From the NCBI GenBank assembly GCA_963920525.1, contig OY986438.1, forward strand, positions 187,408,388-187,472,387: a DNA stretch of 64,000 bases, written 5' to 3'. The translations under genes and the position numbers were made by a program. Every line of letters begins with the position of its first letter. Position 1 is the first letter of the stretch. Origin of the DNA: Dichetophora obliterata. Lineage: Eukaryota; Arthropoda; Insecta; Diptera; Sciomyzidae. Shown piece after piece: positions 39,485 through 50,276 of this stretch. The notes below the pieces were generated by a model. It had not been told where the DNA came from and did not search any database. It worked only from the letters and a program-made list of their open reading frames with translations.

Positions 39485-40890
39485 GAATTTTGATTTTTAC
39501 AATTTTGAGCAAAACATAATTATTTCTGCTTTTTATTTTTTTTAAGGCAAAAATAAAAATCAAAATTCGCCCGATATTTTTTTGATCACAAAATAACTGG
39601 TATGTATACATATTTTGGACAACAAAATAACTTGTAAGCATTGATTTTAAATGTTTTTATTAAAAAATTAAAAGCAAAATCAGTATTTCAGTTTAGGTTT
39701 GAAAAATGTATATTAAGGAATTTATGTCATCTCGTAAGTGCTTCATAAGGGGCCTTTCAAGTATTATGTTAGCAGGTTCTTTGCAATTCTAAACCTAAAG
39801 CCCCCTCGTCAGCAAAAGTAAGAAAAGCTTGCCCCCTCCCATTCTTACGTAAAAATTAGTACATGTATTTTTCAATGTGTTCTGGTTTCTTTATTGATTG
39901 ATTCATGAGCAGCAGTTGTAACATAGCGTCTCTATGAGGCATAGCACATGCCATAATATACATCACGGCATCGAAAAATCTAGTGGAGACCGGCTATGCC
40001 ATGCGATAAATGCCAGGGCATCTATCTCTAGCATGAACTGTATTGCATACCTGAATTTCAATGGAATCGAAAAATTTCAACAAGCACGCCATGATGGCAT
40101 AGAATACTTTGGCATATTTTGTAAGAAAATACTTTGGCATATTTTGACAGTTGGTGATCATGCCTTGATGTATATGATGGCATGTGATATGCCTCTTGAA
40201 GACGTTATGTAATTTAAGAAATAAGGAATGGGCTTGGAATATTATAGTTAATGAACATAATATTTATTTAAGCAAATCTTATTGGCATGGTATTTAGTTA
40301 TTATAATATATGTTATAATGAATAATATATAAACGATCAAAACAAACTTATATTAAAATTCTGGTATATTAATTCAAATTAAGAGTCCTCGTTAACTAAC
40401 TTCTGTACATTTTGTACTTTTTCATTTGTATGAGATATTTTTAAACTTTCGAATAACTTTTGGTGTAACTTTGATTTGTCGATTTGAAACGGCAATAAAA
40501 ACCATTCAACTTTAGCGAAAGTGAATCAAAAGTAAAACAAACATTAATTTACAACATGTCAAATCGTTAAAAGTACGCTTTTAATTTTTGAATAAAAAAT
40601 AGAAATCTATTTACAAGTCATTTTGTGCTCTAAAATATGTTGGGCAAATTTTGCTTTTTATTTTTGGATTAAAAAATAAAAATCAAAACATACCAGTTAT
40701 TTTGTGACCAAAATATATCGGGCAAACTTTACTTTTTATTTTTGCTTAAAAAAATAAAAATCAAAACTTACCAGTTATTTTGTAACCAAAAAAATATCGG
40801 GCGAGTTTTGATTTTTATTTTTGCCTTAAAAAATATAAAGCAGAAATAATTATTATTATTTCTTGCTCAAAATTTTAAAAGTCAGAAGAT
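39485..40890. mobile_element. Foldback-like element with internally repeated inverted arms
   Basis: The left arm (about 39485-39640) contains 'tttctgctttttatttt', 'taaggcaaaaataaaaatc', 'cgcccgatatttttttgatc' and 'acaaaataactggta'. The right arm (about 40600-40890) carries the reverse complements: 'taccagttattttgt', 'ccaaaaaaatatcgggcg', 'gatttttatttttgcctta' and 'aaagcagaaataatt'. In the right arm the block is repeated about three times with a period near 75-90 bp. Long inverted ends made of short tandem units around a unique centre are the hallmark of Foldback-type elements. Exact ends and target duplications were not determined. Confidence 0.5.
39930..40205. other. Cluster of GGCAT/ATGCC motifs
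   Basis: Within about 270 bp, 'ggcat' or its complement 'atgcc' occurs roughly a dozen times in both orientations, several as close palindromic pairs ('atgccagggcat', 'gccatgatggcat'). A direct repeat 'atactttggcatattttg' lies near 40107 and 40129. A 92-codon open frame (39934-40212) spans it, but its residues follow the repeated motif, so I do not call it a gene. Function unknown. Confidence 0.4.
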
Positions 40891-41271
40891 AATTATTATT
40901 TTTTGCTTTTTATTATAAAAGACATACTCAGTACGGTCTCTGAAATGAACAAATTATTAAAATTATAAATAATGCGCACTTTTTCATATTTACATATTTC
41001 TCTGATACCGAAGCAAGCTGATAAAATGCTGCTTAAAACATGACGAAATTCTTTTGTCGAACTTCCGTAGTAAAACGAACACAACATTTGTTACGTGTTG
41101 TGGTTGCGATCGTGACAACAAAATCTAAAAAATTAAATACTTGTTGTTTTCGTAGAACACAAAACAATAGTTTTCTTTCTCTCTTAATTTTCTGTTCGCT
41201 TTGGTACGCATTTCTGGTTGTAGCAAAGATCCAAACCTAAGCAGATAGTGAAACTGTTTGCTTTCGCAGAT
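40891..41271. other. No gene recognised between two mobile elements
   Basis: AT-rich DNA between the foldback-like element and the Harbinger element. Two short overlapping opposite-strand frames (40896-41087 and 41040-41240) have no recognisable domain. Confidence 0.4.
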
Positions 41272-42674
41272 TTAGGGCCAGTTTCACGACCGCTAGTTAA
41301 CTAATTGGTTAACTAACTAAAGGTTGTTAGTTAACTATAACTTTTCATGATTTGGGTTTCACAATGCTTTAGTTAACTAATAGCAATTTTGTTAAAAAAA
41401 TATGGCAGCACTGTAGAAAACATATGTTTGTGACATTTGCTTAAATTATTTTCTTCTGCACAATTGAAAAAAATAATGGATGCAATAAATAGTGATAGTG
41501 CGAGATGTGCTAACTTTTCATCAAATTAAATTGATTTTCTTTTGGAAAAAGTGGACAAATACAGACACATCATTGAATGTAAAAAATCTGATAAGTATCA
41601 TGCAGATGAAAAGGAGAAAACATGGCTGAAAATTCAATCAGAGTACAATTGCCAGAACGCGGAACGGACGTACAGGAATTTAAAGGTTCTAAAAACTAAA
41701 TATTACAACCTAAAAAAGGATCTAAAAAGGAGAGTGGCAGCTGAAAAGTGGTCTTTGCACGCAACTGGTGGAGGGCCGCCTGCAAAGTTGTTGCTGACTA
41801 CAACAGATGACAAAGTGCGGTCCATATTGAACGAGCGTCAAGTATCTGGTCTGGATTCCATACACGACTGCGATGCCTTGGACGTAGTCAATGTTCTGGA
41901 TTGTGAAATGGATTTGACCCAGGAAGAAGCGGTAGATGAAACCAGTAAGAACCAAACTGTTTATATACATTAGCGAAACAATTTATATATTTCTTTTTCT
42001 AGCAGTGGAAGTGCCAGATAAAAATCTGGAATCTATCAGCTAGCAAACATATAACCCGCAGAAGCTTAAAACTCCAACGAATACTAAGCTTAAGGCACAT
42101 GAAAGAGACAAAAATTCAAAGACAACAAAATGGGCAAAGCTAGCAGATATTAAATCTAAATGGACTGAAGAAAAGATGAAGAAAGAAATTGAAATCTTGG
42201 ACAATGAGCATAAGAGCATTTGTGTTTTAAGTTTACTTTTGCATTCAAATATGTGTTTGTATTTGGAAACCTTACTTAATATTATAGTACGGCTGTGAAT
42301 TAAAGTATTATTTCTGTTTTAAGTAAGAGTGATATTTATATTTATAAATAGTTACATAAATAAAAAATTACATTTTTACAAAAAAAATATAGTCGTGATT
42401 GTATTATCCTTTTTCGACGAGTAATTGAAACACTCCACACTTCCTCATAGTCCGAATCGCTATCAACACCGTAATCCCAATCGGAATCCATCAATATTTG
42501 AGGTTTCACTTTTTGCTTTTTTTTCTCTATTACAGAAATCAGCTGTTAGTTAACTAATGGTTTAAACCACCACCACTGGTGGCTTAAACCATTAGTTAAC
42601 TTCGATTGTGAAACTCAAATCTGTTAGTAAACCTCTGGTCAGTGGTTAACTAATGGTCATGAAACTGGCCCTTA
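41272..42674 (+). mobile_element. PIF/Harbinger-type element, complete ends, no transposase
   Basis: Left end 'gggccagtttcacgacc' starts at 41275 and right end 'ggtcatgaaactggccc' stops at 42671. They are inverted repeats with one mismatch over 17 bases. Both are flanked by TTA (41272-41274 and 42672-42674), the 3-bp target duplication typical of PIF/Harbinger. The element is 1397 bp. Inside is a gene for the Myb/SANT-like accessory DNA-binding protein, which in this superfamily normally accompanies a separate DDE transposase. I find no transposase, so mobility would have required one supplied in trans. The subterminal regions hold repeated 'gttaacta' words. A second TAA/TTA-type element lies at 48677-49216. 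Confidence 0.85.
41476..42298 (+). pseudogene. Harbinger Myb/SANT-like protein gene, two exons, two premature stops
   Basis: In intact Harbinger elements this nuclear DNA-binding partner assists the transposase. ATG at 41476 opens MDAINSDSARCANF. The frame holds a TAA at 41527-41529 (codon 18) and then the Myb/SANT-like domain: helices around EKTWLKIQSEYN and TYRNLKVLKTKYYNLK, and the characteristic TGGGPP at residues 97-102. Exon 1 ends at 41944 before gtaagaac. A 58-nt intron runs to 'ttctttttctag' at 42002. Exon 2 continues in phase with a charged, helical C-terminal part (WAKLADIKSKWTEEKMKKEI) to a TGA at 42296-42298, but has a TAG at 42041-42043 (codon 170). The full frame would be about 254 residues. 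There are no frameshifts, so decay looks recent. The intron call rests on consensus sites and frame continuity. Confidence 0.75.
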
Positions 42675-45600
42675 GCAGATGTAGAGTTAGTTTTTTCGTA
42701 CAGTTTATTTGCAACCCCTGCTCAGAAGTACCAAAACCATTGCGTTAAAGCAACAGTTTCACAAGATATATTGTTGCAATGTAAAGCTCTCCTATTTATA
42801 AATGATAATAATTGATTTGAGCCTGCGGCGCCACGAGATGTAAGTTATCTGAGTGATTGCTTTTCTGCGTATGACAAATAATTGCAAATGAATGCTAGAA
42901 TGCCGTCCTTTGATAGATACCGAAATCAAAAATGGCGAAAAGATAAATAGTCCTAGTGGGTCTAGCGTTGTCTCTGCAAACGATAATTTAGCAAAAAGTC
43001 TTTTTAATAAACACTAACTGAAACTGTTGAAATTTTTTTGTAATTAATTTTGTGGTTGGCATTAACTGAAACCAACTCACACTCAACACACCCACCCAAC
43101 CCACTTTGCAAACACCAACATCAAGGTTCCAACCTATAGACTACTATAAAAAAAGGATGTGTCCTTACTAATAACAAACAATTGTGATGCGACATTGTGT
43201 GAACTTTTAATTAAAGCTATGAATAAAGTTAAAAATTAAAACAACAACAACTGCAGCAACAATGAAAGTTTTGAACGACAAAAGTTGAGAGCCGAGAAAT
43301 AAAGAGATAGAGTTAATAAAGCTAATTTTTTAATTCACTTCAAGCTTGCAAGATGACTTTTAACAGTACATAATGGAGTGTTTTACTACATCAAATGTCC
43401 TTAAAGGCAAGAATTTATAATTTTAAGGCTGAGCAGCTAATTAGATTTAAAAATATTGCAACTTTTAAAGAATTTGTTTAAAGCCGAACAAAACGACACA
43501 CATACATAGCTTTATAAAGGATACTCTTTATGTATGTGTGAACTTTTGCTGCCAACAAGTATTTGATTACTTTCGTTAATATAAAAAATTTACATACATT
43601 CGTTTTTACATCTATGCCAAGGATTGTTTTTGTAGAAGTAAAAGCGAAAGCATTTGCAAACATGCGAGTACATAAACAATATATATTAATACAAAAAAGG
43701 TACACAGATATGCACCACGTGTGTCTGTTCCGAATAAAGGAAAATTTTTATTTTTATTTAAAAACAAAAATCCTATTTTCGTTGTTTGTGCTTGCCAAAT
43801 ATTTAAATACTTATTTACGAAAATGTTTGCATAGTTGGGAGTAGACATTGAAAATACATATCACACTCACAACTACAAACATTTGCTTAACTCTTTTAAA
43901 TAAGAAGCTTTCGCATCGTAACATTCTCCTTCACTCATTTATTCTTTTAGCTTTTCAATTCAATTTCTTTTCATTTTATATTTTTGCTTTACCATTTCGT
44001 TTAAGGACAACAGCATACAGCAGATGTTGTCATAGACGCTTAGTTGTATGTGTGAGGGCACACTCTTTGGGAAATCTTAGTAAACTTTGATCTAAATGTG
44101 CTGTGTCGATATAGAGACAGAAAATCAAGTCTCTTCGGAATAGAATTTTTAATTTCCAGCAAAATTGGTTAAAAAACTTTGAAGATATACATTTATTTTC
44201 CTGCTTGAGTAAAGGAATTCTGAAAATAATTACATACAAGGTTTCTACTTGATTTATTTTTATGTGTATTTTGTATGTTCGAAAATTACATTTGAAATCT
44301 TAATGTGTTTGGAACTTTATTTACATAAAATGTGTGCCGATGAAGACTATTTAAATGATTTTTGTTACTTCAATAAAAAGAACAATAAAACGCCATCAAT
44401 GGGGCTTAAAAGTTATACTAAAACTTTCTATAAAGGCTCAATGACAAAATGCGCAATAACTACACCAACTTATTTTGAAAAAATGCTACCTCCGCAATGT
44501 TCAAAGTTATTTTAATACAGAAGAGGCTGAGAGCAAATAACAATGCCTTGCTTATTTTATTTAATGTATTTAGTCTTCTATGTATAGAAAACAGTTTGTC
44601 CTGACTGACTGACTCATCAGAAAACAGCCCAGAACCTTAAGACGTAGGTAGATGAAATTTGGTAGGCTGATGTCTATAGTAACGTGGACGTACACTAAGA
44701 AGGAATATTTACAAATTTTACCACTAATGGCCTTTAAGTGCTAAAAACAGGTTTATTTTGAACTCTTTATACTACCAAGAACTTTCAATATGTGTATTTG
44801 ATTTAAATTTTTCTTACATAAATGCTGAAATGTATTTTTAAAAAGCAGTTCCAGGATTTTTCAAAATTCACTTAAATTCGGCAGAGAAAGGGTTAAATAT
44901 AAATATTATGGGCACACTTAGAAGTAACATAGGTGCTGACTTCCAAAACGCATTTAATTTGGTTTTACAATTTTATACTTCAAATCCAAATTCAAGCTGC
45001 AAAGGGTTAAAATGTGGCTATTGAATTTATCATAGAATATACAATACATTCAAGTCTGTAAAATCCAAATCGCTCTATTAATTTCGTTATAATTCGATAC
45101 GCATATTGTGTGCATCCTAGATAAGATGTAATGAACAAATTCGATAACTCGTGTGCATAACTTTTGTCTTGACGTGAAATGAGCAAATAGTTAAATTAGT
45201 TTATATTGCACCCTATGCGATAACAGCTTGGCACCATTGTTATGCTTGTACATGTGTTCAAGCCAAATTCTGAAAACCATTCCGGAAATTAATTTGGTTA
45301 GTTTTACTAAGCTATCAAAAACTAAGAAACTTCCTTTTTCATCTGGTCATCGAACAGAAAAGTTGTGTCTTTTTCTACTAGCAGATTAAAATTTGCATCA
45401 AATAAAATCAAGTAAGTCTCAAAGAATAAGCTAATTGCACAATAAATAGTTTAACTAGTTTTCTGTAAAATTTCATTTAACGTTATGCGTTATTTAATTG
45501 CGTTATTTAATTTATTTTTAATATAGAGAGTTAATCACTCAATGAGTTTCCTAGTTAGTTGTTATCCGGAGAAATACCCAATAAGTCAATCGAGTTAAGA

Positions 45601-45767
45601 AATTCTGTGTAAGGCAAGCGTAATTAGATATTAATTCAAAAGCGATAAGGATGTAAAAAGGAATTCATTTCACACAATCTTAGACAAAAATCACATTTTT
45701 CTGTAACACTCGTGGAATTTTGAGGTTACGAAAGCAGAGGCTACTTTCCTAAAATGTATTGGTAAAT
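42675..45767. other. About 3.1 kb without a recognised gene
   Basis: AT-rich sequence. Several 60-93 codon open frames (for example 43478-43705 minus, 43563-43844 plus, 43848-44090 plus, 44249-44515 plus) are mutually overlapping and carry no known domain. Around 44600-44760 there is 'cctgactgactgactcatca' followed by 'gatgaaatttggtagg', which resembles a dispersed insect repeat family I know only by its look. No transposon ends or RNA gene could be supported. Confidence 0.4.
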
Positions 45768-46025
45768 TCATTTAATTACATGTTTTATTCCAAGGGCTAA
45801 ACGAATTGTGGCAATTTTCAGATTAATATTATTTAAATCTGCCAACAGCAGCACGTTTACTCTATTGACCAGCTTTTGAAGTTCCAGTTTCATCACTGTC
45901 ACCAAGCAGAAACTCATCGCACTCTCGTTAGGCGCAGCATGACAGTATATACATATGACTGCAGGGTGTTTTGGGTAAAACTGTAAACAGTCAATAGTTA
46001 AAACGGTGTACGAAAGGTGGAGCAA
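45768..46025 (-). pseudogene. Possible LINE endonuclease fragment
   Basis: The minus-strand frame of 85 residues contains VICIYCHAAPNES, then LQKLVNRVNVLLLADLNN. The order and spacing resemble the endonuclease (EEP) domain of non-LTR retrotransposons, where a ...YAPN... strand is followed by an LQ.L......LL.GDFN motif. Here the usual G before D is absent and the spacing is shortened. If correct, this is a short decayed scrap of a LINE on the opposite strand to the RTE at 50.7 kb. The match is weak and no reverse transcriptase follows. Confidence 0.3.
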
Positions 46026-46512
46026 AGCTCGTGTAGAAAAAAAAATAGTGAATAGTATGGTCTATAAAAATAAAATAAAATAACGTAAAATCTATATAAG
46101 CAGTTATTAAAACATTAGCAGATAATAAGTGCTTTAGTTAAAGTTAAGTGCAAAGTTAAATAAGTAAAAATTCTTTGAAGTGCATCATGTAAATCATAAA
46201 AAACGTAAAAATACAGAAAATGCGTAAAAACGTTAAAAACATGCTTAAAACAAAAAAAAATGTAGCATGATAAATTTCAGACTACCGAAAAATAATAAAA
46301 AAAAAATATATATAAAAAAATACAAAAAAAAATTAACTAGGTACATACAAAACTCTTTGTAGTGTTGCTGCTAATATGACATTCATTTATAAAATGCTAA
46401 ATTTTTTCATCAAGTGGAGCTTTCAATCTTAATAGAATTATGAGTATAAATTAATATTAAAAAAATCAAAAACAAAAAAATAGTTTATTAGTTTAAGTGA
46501 TTATGAAATTTT

Positions 46513-46692
46513 GAAGCACTAAATTTTGTTTAATAGTTCGGGAATCTGCCTATTTAATGAGCAAAGATGTATTTATCACTAAAAGTGCAAATGCTACCCC
46601 ATTAAAGTTAGCAACAAAAATTATTTCAGCTCAATGCTCTACATCATCATTGAAGGCCTTCATCGATGGACTGCAGCATTCTGGAGCACAAT
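46513..46692 (+). CDS. Candidate protein-coding exon (unrecognised)
   Basis: An open frame runs from after a TGA near 46510 through an ATG at 46557 (MSKDVFITKSANATPLKLAT, then SLKAFIDGLQHSGAQ) to a consensus 5' splice site 'gtgagtag' starting at 46693. Without splicing it ends at TAG 46698-46700. Composition looks more protein-like than the surrounding short frames, and the upstream ~500 bp are A-rich like an insect 5' leader. I do not recognise the peptide, and I see no convincing following exon in the window. It may be chance or part of a gene with long introns. Confidence 0.22.
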
Positions 46693-46873
46693 GTGAGTAG
46701 TTTAATAATTTTTTTAAATTAAGACAATCTAAGTAAAAACTAATATAATGAATTTAAAATTAATTTGTTAAGATAAGATATTAAAATGTTTAAAAAGAAA
46801 CAAGTATAATAAGTGCGTAGAGTAAACATACCAACAACAACCGAAAAGGTATGACATTGGAGCCTTTCACCCG

Positions 46874-46895
46874 CTCTCTCTCTCTCTCTCTCTCT
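46874..46895 (+). repeat. (CT)n microsatellite
   Basis: About eleven CT dinucleotides followed by a T run. Confidence 0.9.
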
Positions 46896-48676
46896 TTTTT
46901 ACAAGACGTAAACCTATTTAAAATATTTGTTTCTTTTTATCGATACTGTTTGAGCAACAATAACGATTATTCTCTCAAAGATTACATTTGTAGTAAGTGT
47001 TGCCATTGTGGCAATAAGAATTAATTTTTTGTTTTTGTTGGCAAAAATAAATTATAAGTGTTTACTTTTAACCTTTATTTTTAATGAATTGTTTACTATT
47101 TGAATTGAAGCTATTTATATTTGGTTATTTTTAAGTTTAATTTAAAAAAAAAATTCAGAATCTTTTTTCTGAAGGTTGACGATTTTCTTATGAAAACGTA
47201 AGGTTGGTTGATACAATTTTCTACTACTTTTTTATTGCTCCACAAACTTAAAGCTTTTAAACACCACTTTGTGAAAGTAATTTTTTTAAATATATAAATT
47301 AAAATCGAATCACCAAATCAATAAGAACAATGTTTTTTGTGAATTTTTTATTATAAGCATTTGTTATGAACAAAGCAATACAATTTTGTAAAAATTTGTT
47401 TATTCTTATTCTTATTTCAGCATTTAATAATTTTAATTCTTTTGGCTGAATAAACTATTTTCATTATAATGTCGTAGTGAAAAGTTTTAGTTTTTCTTAT
47501 TGTGATGTGGTAGGATATTGGTAAAAGGATTATAGTGGGGTTTTATTAATATGAGCGCAGAATAAAACCAATGGTAGGGTGGGTTTTGAGCGCGCATCTT
47601 CTTATTCATCCTGAAGATGCATAATCAAGACAAATAGTAAAAATAATTAATAAGGTTGGTACTTGCAACATACTTAAAGGTTTTTTTTTCATGATCGTCG
47701 GGGTTCAGTTTGCATATTTCAGTTCAGGTCAATTTTTAGTTAGCTCAGGGAATCTACAAAAATATCTTGTGTGTATGGTTTTATGGTTTTTAGGATTGGT
47801 CAAGTGCCCCACCCCAAACTGACTGAAGCTAGTGGCTTTAATGGCTCCCACCAAGACCTCTCCAACTACCACAACAGGTTAAATTGAGTTCAATCAGACT
47901 GCTCATATTTTTTCTTTTAGGAATTCTAAATAAACAAAAAAAATACATTACAAAGATTGTGACATACGACTACATACTTTGTTTTAACCACGTCTCTTCC
48001 ACCCCTTCTAAGCTAATGTTAATTTTGTTATTGGAATACTTTTAGGCAAATCAGTCTTTTGCTAATTTAATTTAAAAAATTTCGGTTATATTAATGCCAA
48101 AAACATTCACATATCTACAAAATTGTATAGATTTGTATTGCGACTTTACGACTCTTTCAAAAAACATCATTACTTGAGGATGAGAAGAAAACGATATGAA
48201 AATCATAGTTTTGTTTTTCGATGCCAATATCTCTACAGTTATTGAATTTATTTTATTCTAATTTTTTTAACAAATGCTCAATAAAATTGATGAATAAAAA
48301 TAGTTTCAACTGTACCATTAAGTTAGTAAATATATATTTTATTCTTTTTTTCACAAAAGGCCCAAAATAAAAACATTTTACTCAAAAAATGACTTAAAAC
48401 TTGTTTTTGTTGTAAAAATTAAAACATGTAAGTATTGCATTTCTGAATACCTTTCTGAATATGATATAACATTCCCTTGCAAAGATTTTTCCAGTTTTGA
48501 GCTAAAATTGATAAACTATTTTTGTCATCAAAACAATTAGGTACCTATGATTTTTTTTGGCGAGATTGTTTTTTTCCAATATGTTGTTTTTATATTTTTA
48601 AAAATATATTAAAGTCATAAAAATAATTCATGCGAAAACATTGGCCCAATATCTCTTTTCATTCAAAAGTTAAGGC
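46896..48676. other. No gene recognised
   Basis: AT-rich DNA with many T runs. No open frame over 60 codons that shows any domain, no inverted repeat or transposon end that I could support. Confidence 0.45.
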
Positions 48677-49216
48677 TAACAGCCCTATTCTGGCAGCTTA
48701 ACTAAGCTCACCACATTAACAAAATAGTTAATATTAACAATTTGTTAAGGTTTCGTATTCTGCTGCAAATTTAAAAGCTCTTTTACTTACAATTTTGTTA
48801 ATAACAGAAAGAGTCTTAACAACGAATGAAATGTATGTGCTTAGATAGAAAATTGTAAAAATAATAAAAAAATACAAATTATAATGTAATAATGAGTTTA
48901 AATACATTAAACTGAAAAATGGAAGAATTTTTTACTTATTTTAAGTGTTGATAATGAATTCTTTCAGTAGCCGTGACAAATTTTTCAAGCGCTAGCAAAG
49001 TCACAAGCTGCACTGGAAGCATCTGTTTATATAGCGCATCTCTTCTTTCAATATGCATATCGATTTTCACCATGCATGGTGAACTTAAAAAGCTTGTAAA
49101 GCTTTTATGTTGTTAATGATTTTTAAGAATACCAACATTTACATAACTTAACAATCAGCTTAACAAGAGCTCCTTAACTATTTCTTGTTAAGCTAACAAC
49201 CAGAATAGGGCTGTAA
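48677..49216. mobile_element. 534-bp MITE, TAA target duplication, Harbinger-like
   Basis: The ends 'cagccctattctgg' (from 48680) and 'ccagaatagggctg' (to 49213) are perfect inverted repeats of 14 bp, followed inward by related 'gttaac'-rich sequence. TAA flanks both sides (48677-48679 and 49214-49216). TAA/TTA duplications and short inverted ends fit PIF/Harbinger. There is no coding region, so it is a miniature non-autonomous element. It sits just upstream of the Helitron helicase remnant. Confidence 0.85.
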
Positions 49217-49713
49217 GTATATATTTAATTATACCATTGGCCTTACGGTATAAAAATAAGCTTGAAAAATATAGTAAGCCTCATCTGGTGTTATTAGATG
49301 GAGGCAGAACAGCCTATGCTTCTTTTAAACAACCTCTTAATCTTCTTACCTCTGAGACCCCACTGTGCAATATTTTGTAGCACAGCAATATGGCAAAAGT
49401 ATTACTCGATTGAAAGCTTTTAGTATGAGATGAAAGTACTACTACAATGCTATTAAATTATTTTTGATAGAATTGACCACATAATAGAGATTTTTAAGAG
49501 CCTTTGAGGCACAGAGCACAAGAGTTAAGGATTTAAGAGGAAGCAACAATTTAATGGGAGGAGCCACTGTGCTTTTGGGTTGAGATTTTAGGCAATAATT
49601 GCCGGTAGTACCAAGACAAATACGATGCAATGTGGTAATGGCATGTTTAAAATTATCTTATGAGTGTCCACTTATTTACAAATATCACTCAAAAAAATAT
49701 GCGCATTCACTTA

Positions 49714-50276
49714 TAAAGGGTGATTCAATAAGAGCTTTCTACTTTGTTTTCTAAATAAAATACATAAAAATCAATGTTTTGACGCAAATCTTTATTTGAA
49801 ATGATAGTTCGGTTCCTACAACTGAATGTTTAGAAATTATTTCGTTCAAATGTTGCTCACGACTAGCTCTTAAATGGTCCATTCTGTGGGTCCAACTTTC
49901 AAATTTCGACGAAATTCGAGATCGGCGACGAATCGATTGTTCACGGTTTTCACGAACATTCTCTGCTACTGCAGCAATATTCTTAAAACTACGAGCGCTA
50001 TGCACTCTGGTTGAATGATGAATGCCCAATAGTGTAAAATTGGTTCAAAATTTGGTGATGGTTTGATAGTTTAGACACTCATAACGACCAAAATGATGTT
50101 GAAGAACTCTTTAACATTCTCTAACTGATGACTGATTTTGGCTTAGGAGCAAGTCTATTCATGATTGAGTCGTATTGAATACAGAACACAAACGTCATAT
50201 GGAGAAGCCTTTTGACACATAACAGCTGTCAAAACAACCCAGTTGAAAAAGGGACCTCGTATTGGATCACTCTTTA
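49714..50276 (-). mobile_element. rosa-type mariner, internally deleted, inserted in Helitron helicase
   Basis: The ends 'aagggtgattcaata' (49716 onward) and 'tattggatcactctt' (to 50274) are imperfect inverted repeats. TA flanks both sides (49714-49715, 50275-50276). The 559-bp body encodes a fusion of transposase N- and C-terminal parts on the minus strand, so the middle was deleted. Removing the element and one TA brings the helicase residues NMRIHL into frame with LRGDTSSG, which confirms both ends. Confidence 0.85.
49751..50029 (-). pseudogene. rosa-type mariner transposase with catalytic core deleted
   Basis: The frame of 92 residues contains ARSFKNIAAVAENVRENRE and SIRRRSR, matching the second helix-turn-helix region of rosa-type mariner/Tc1-like transposases (…NIAAV…SIRRRSQ…). 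After SSKF it jumps to WTHRMDHLRASREQHLNEII, which resembles the C-terminal helix of the same family. The roughly 200 residues between, including all three acidic catalytic residues, are absent. The family assignment comes from memory of the motif pattern; a related Tc1/mariner group is possible. It cannot catalyse transposition. Confidence 0.65.

Noticed and set aside
43081..43130. 'cccacccaacccac' as a mariner 3' terminus for the 34996 element
   Set aside because: No TA-flanked inverted match to the left end and no transposase sequence next to it.
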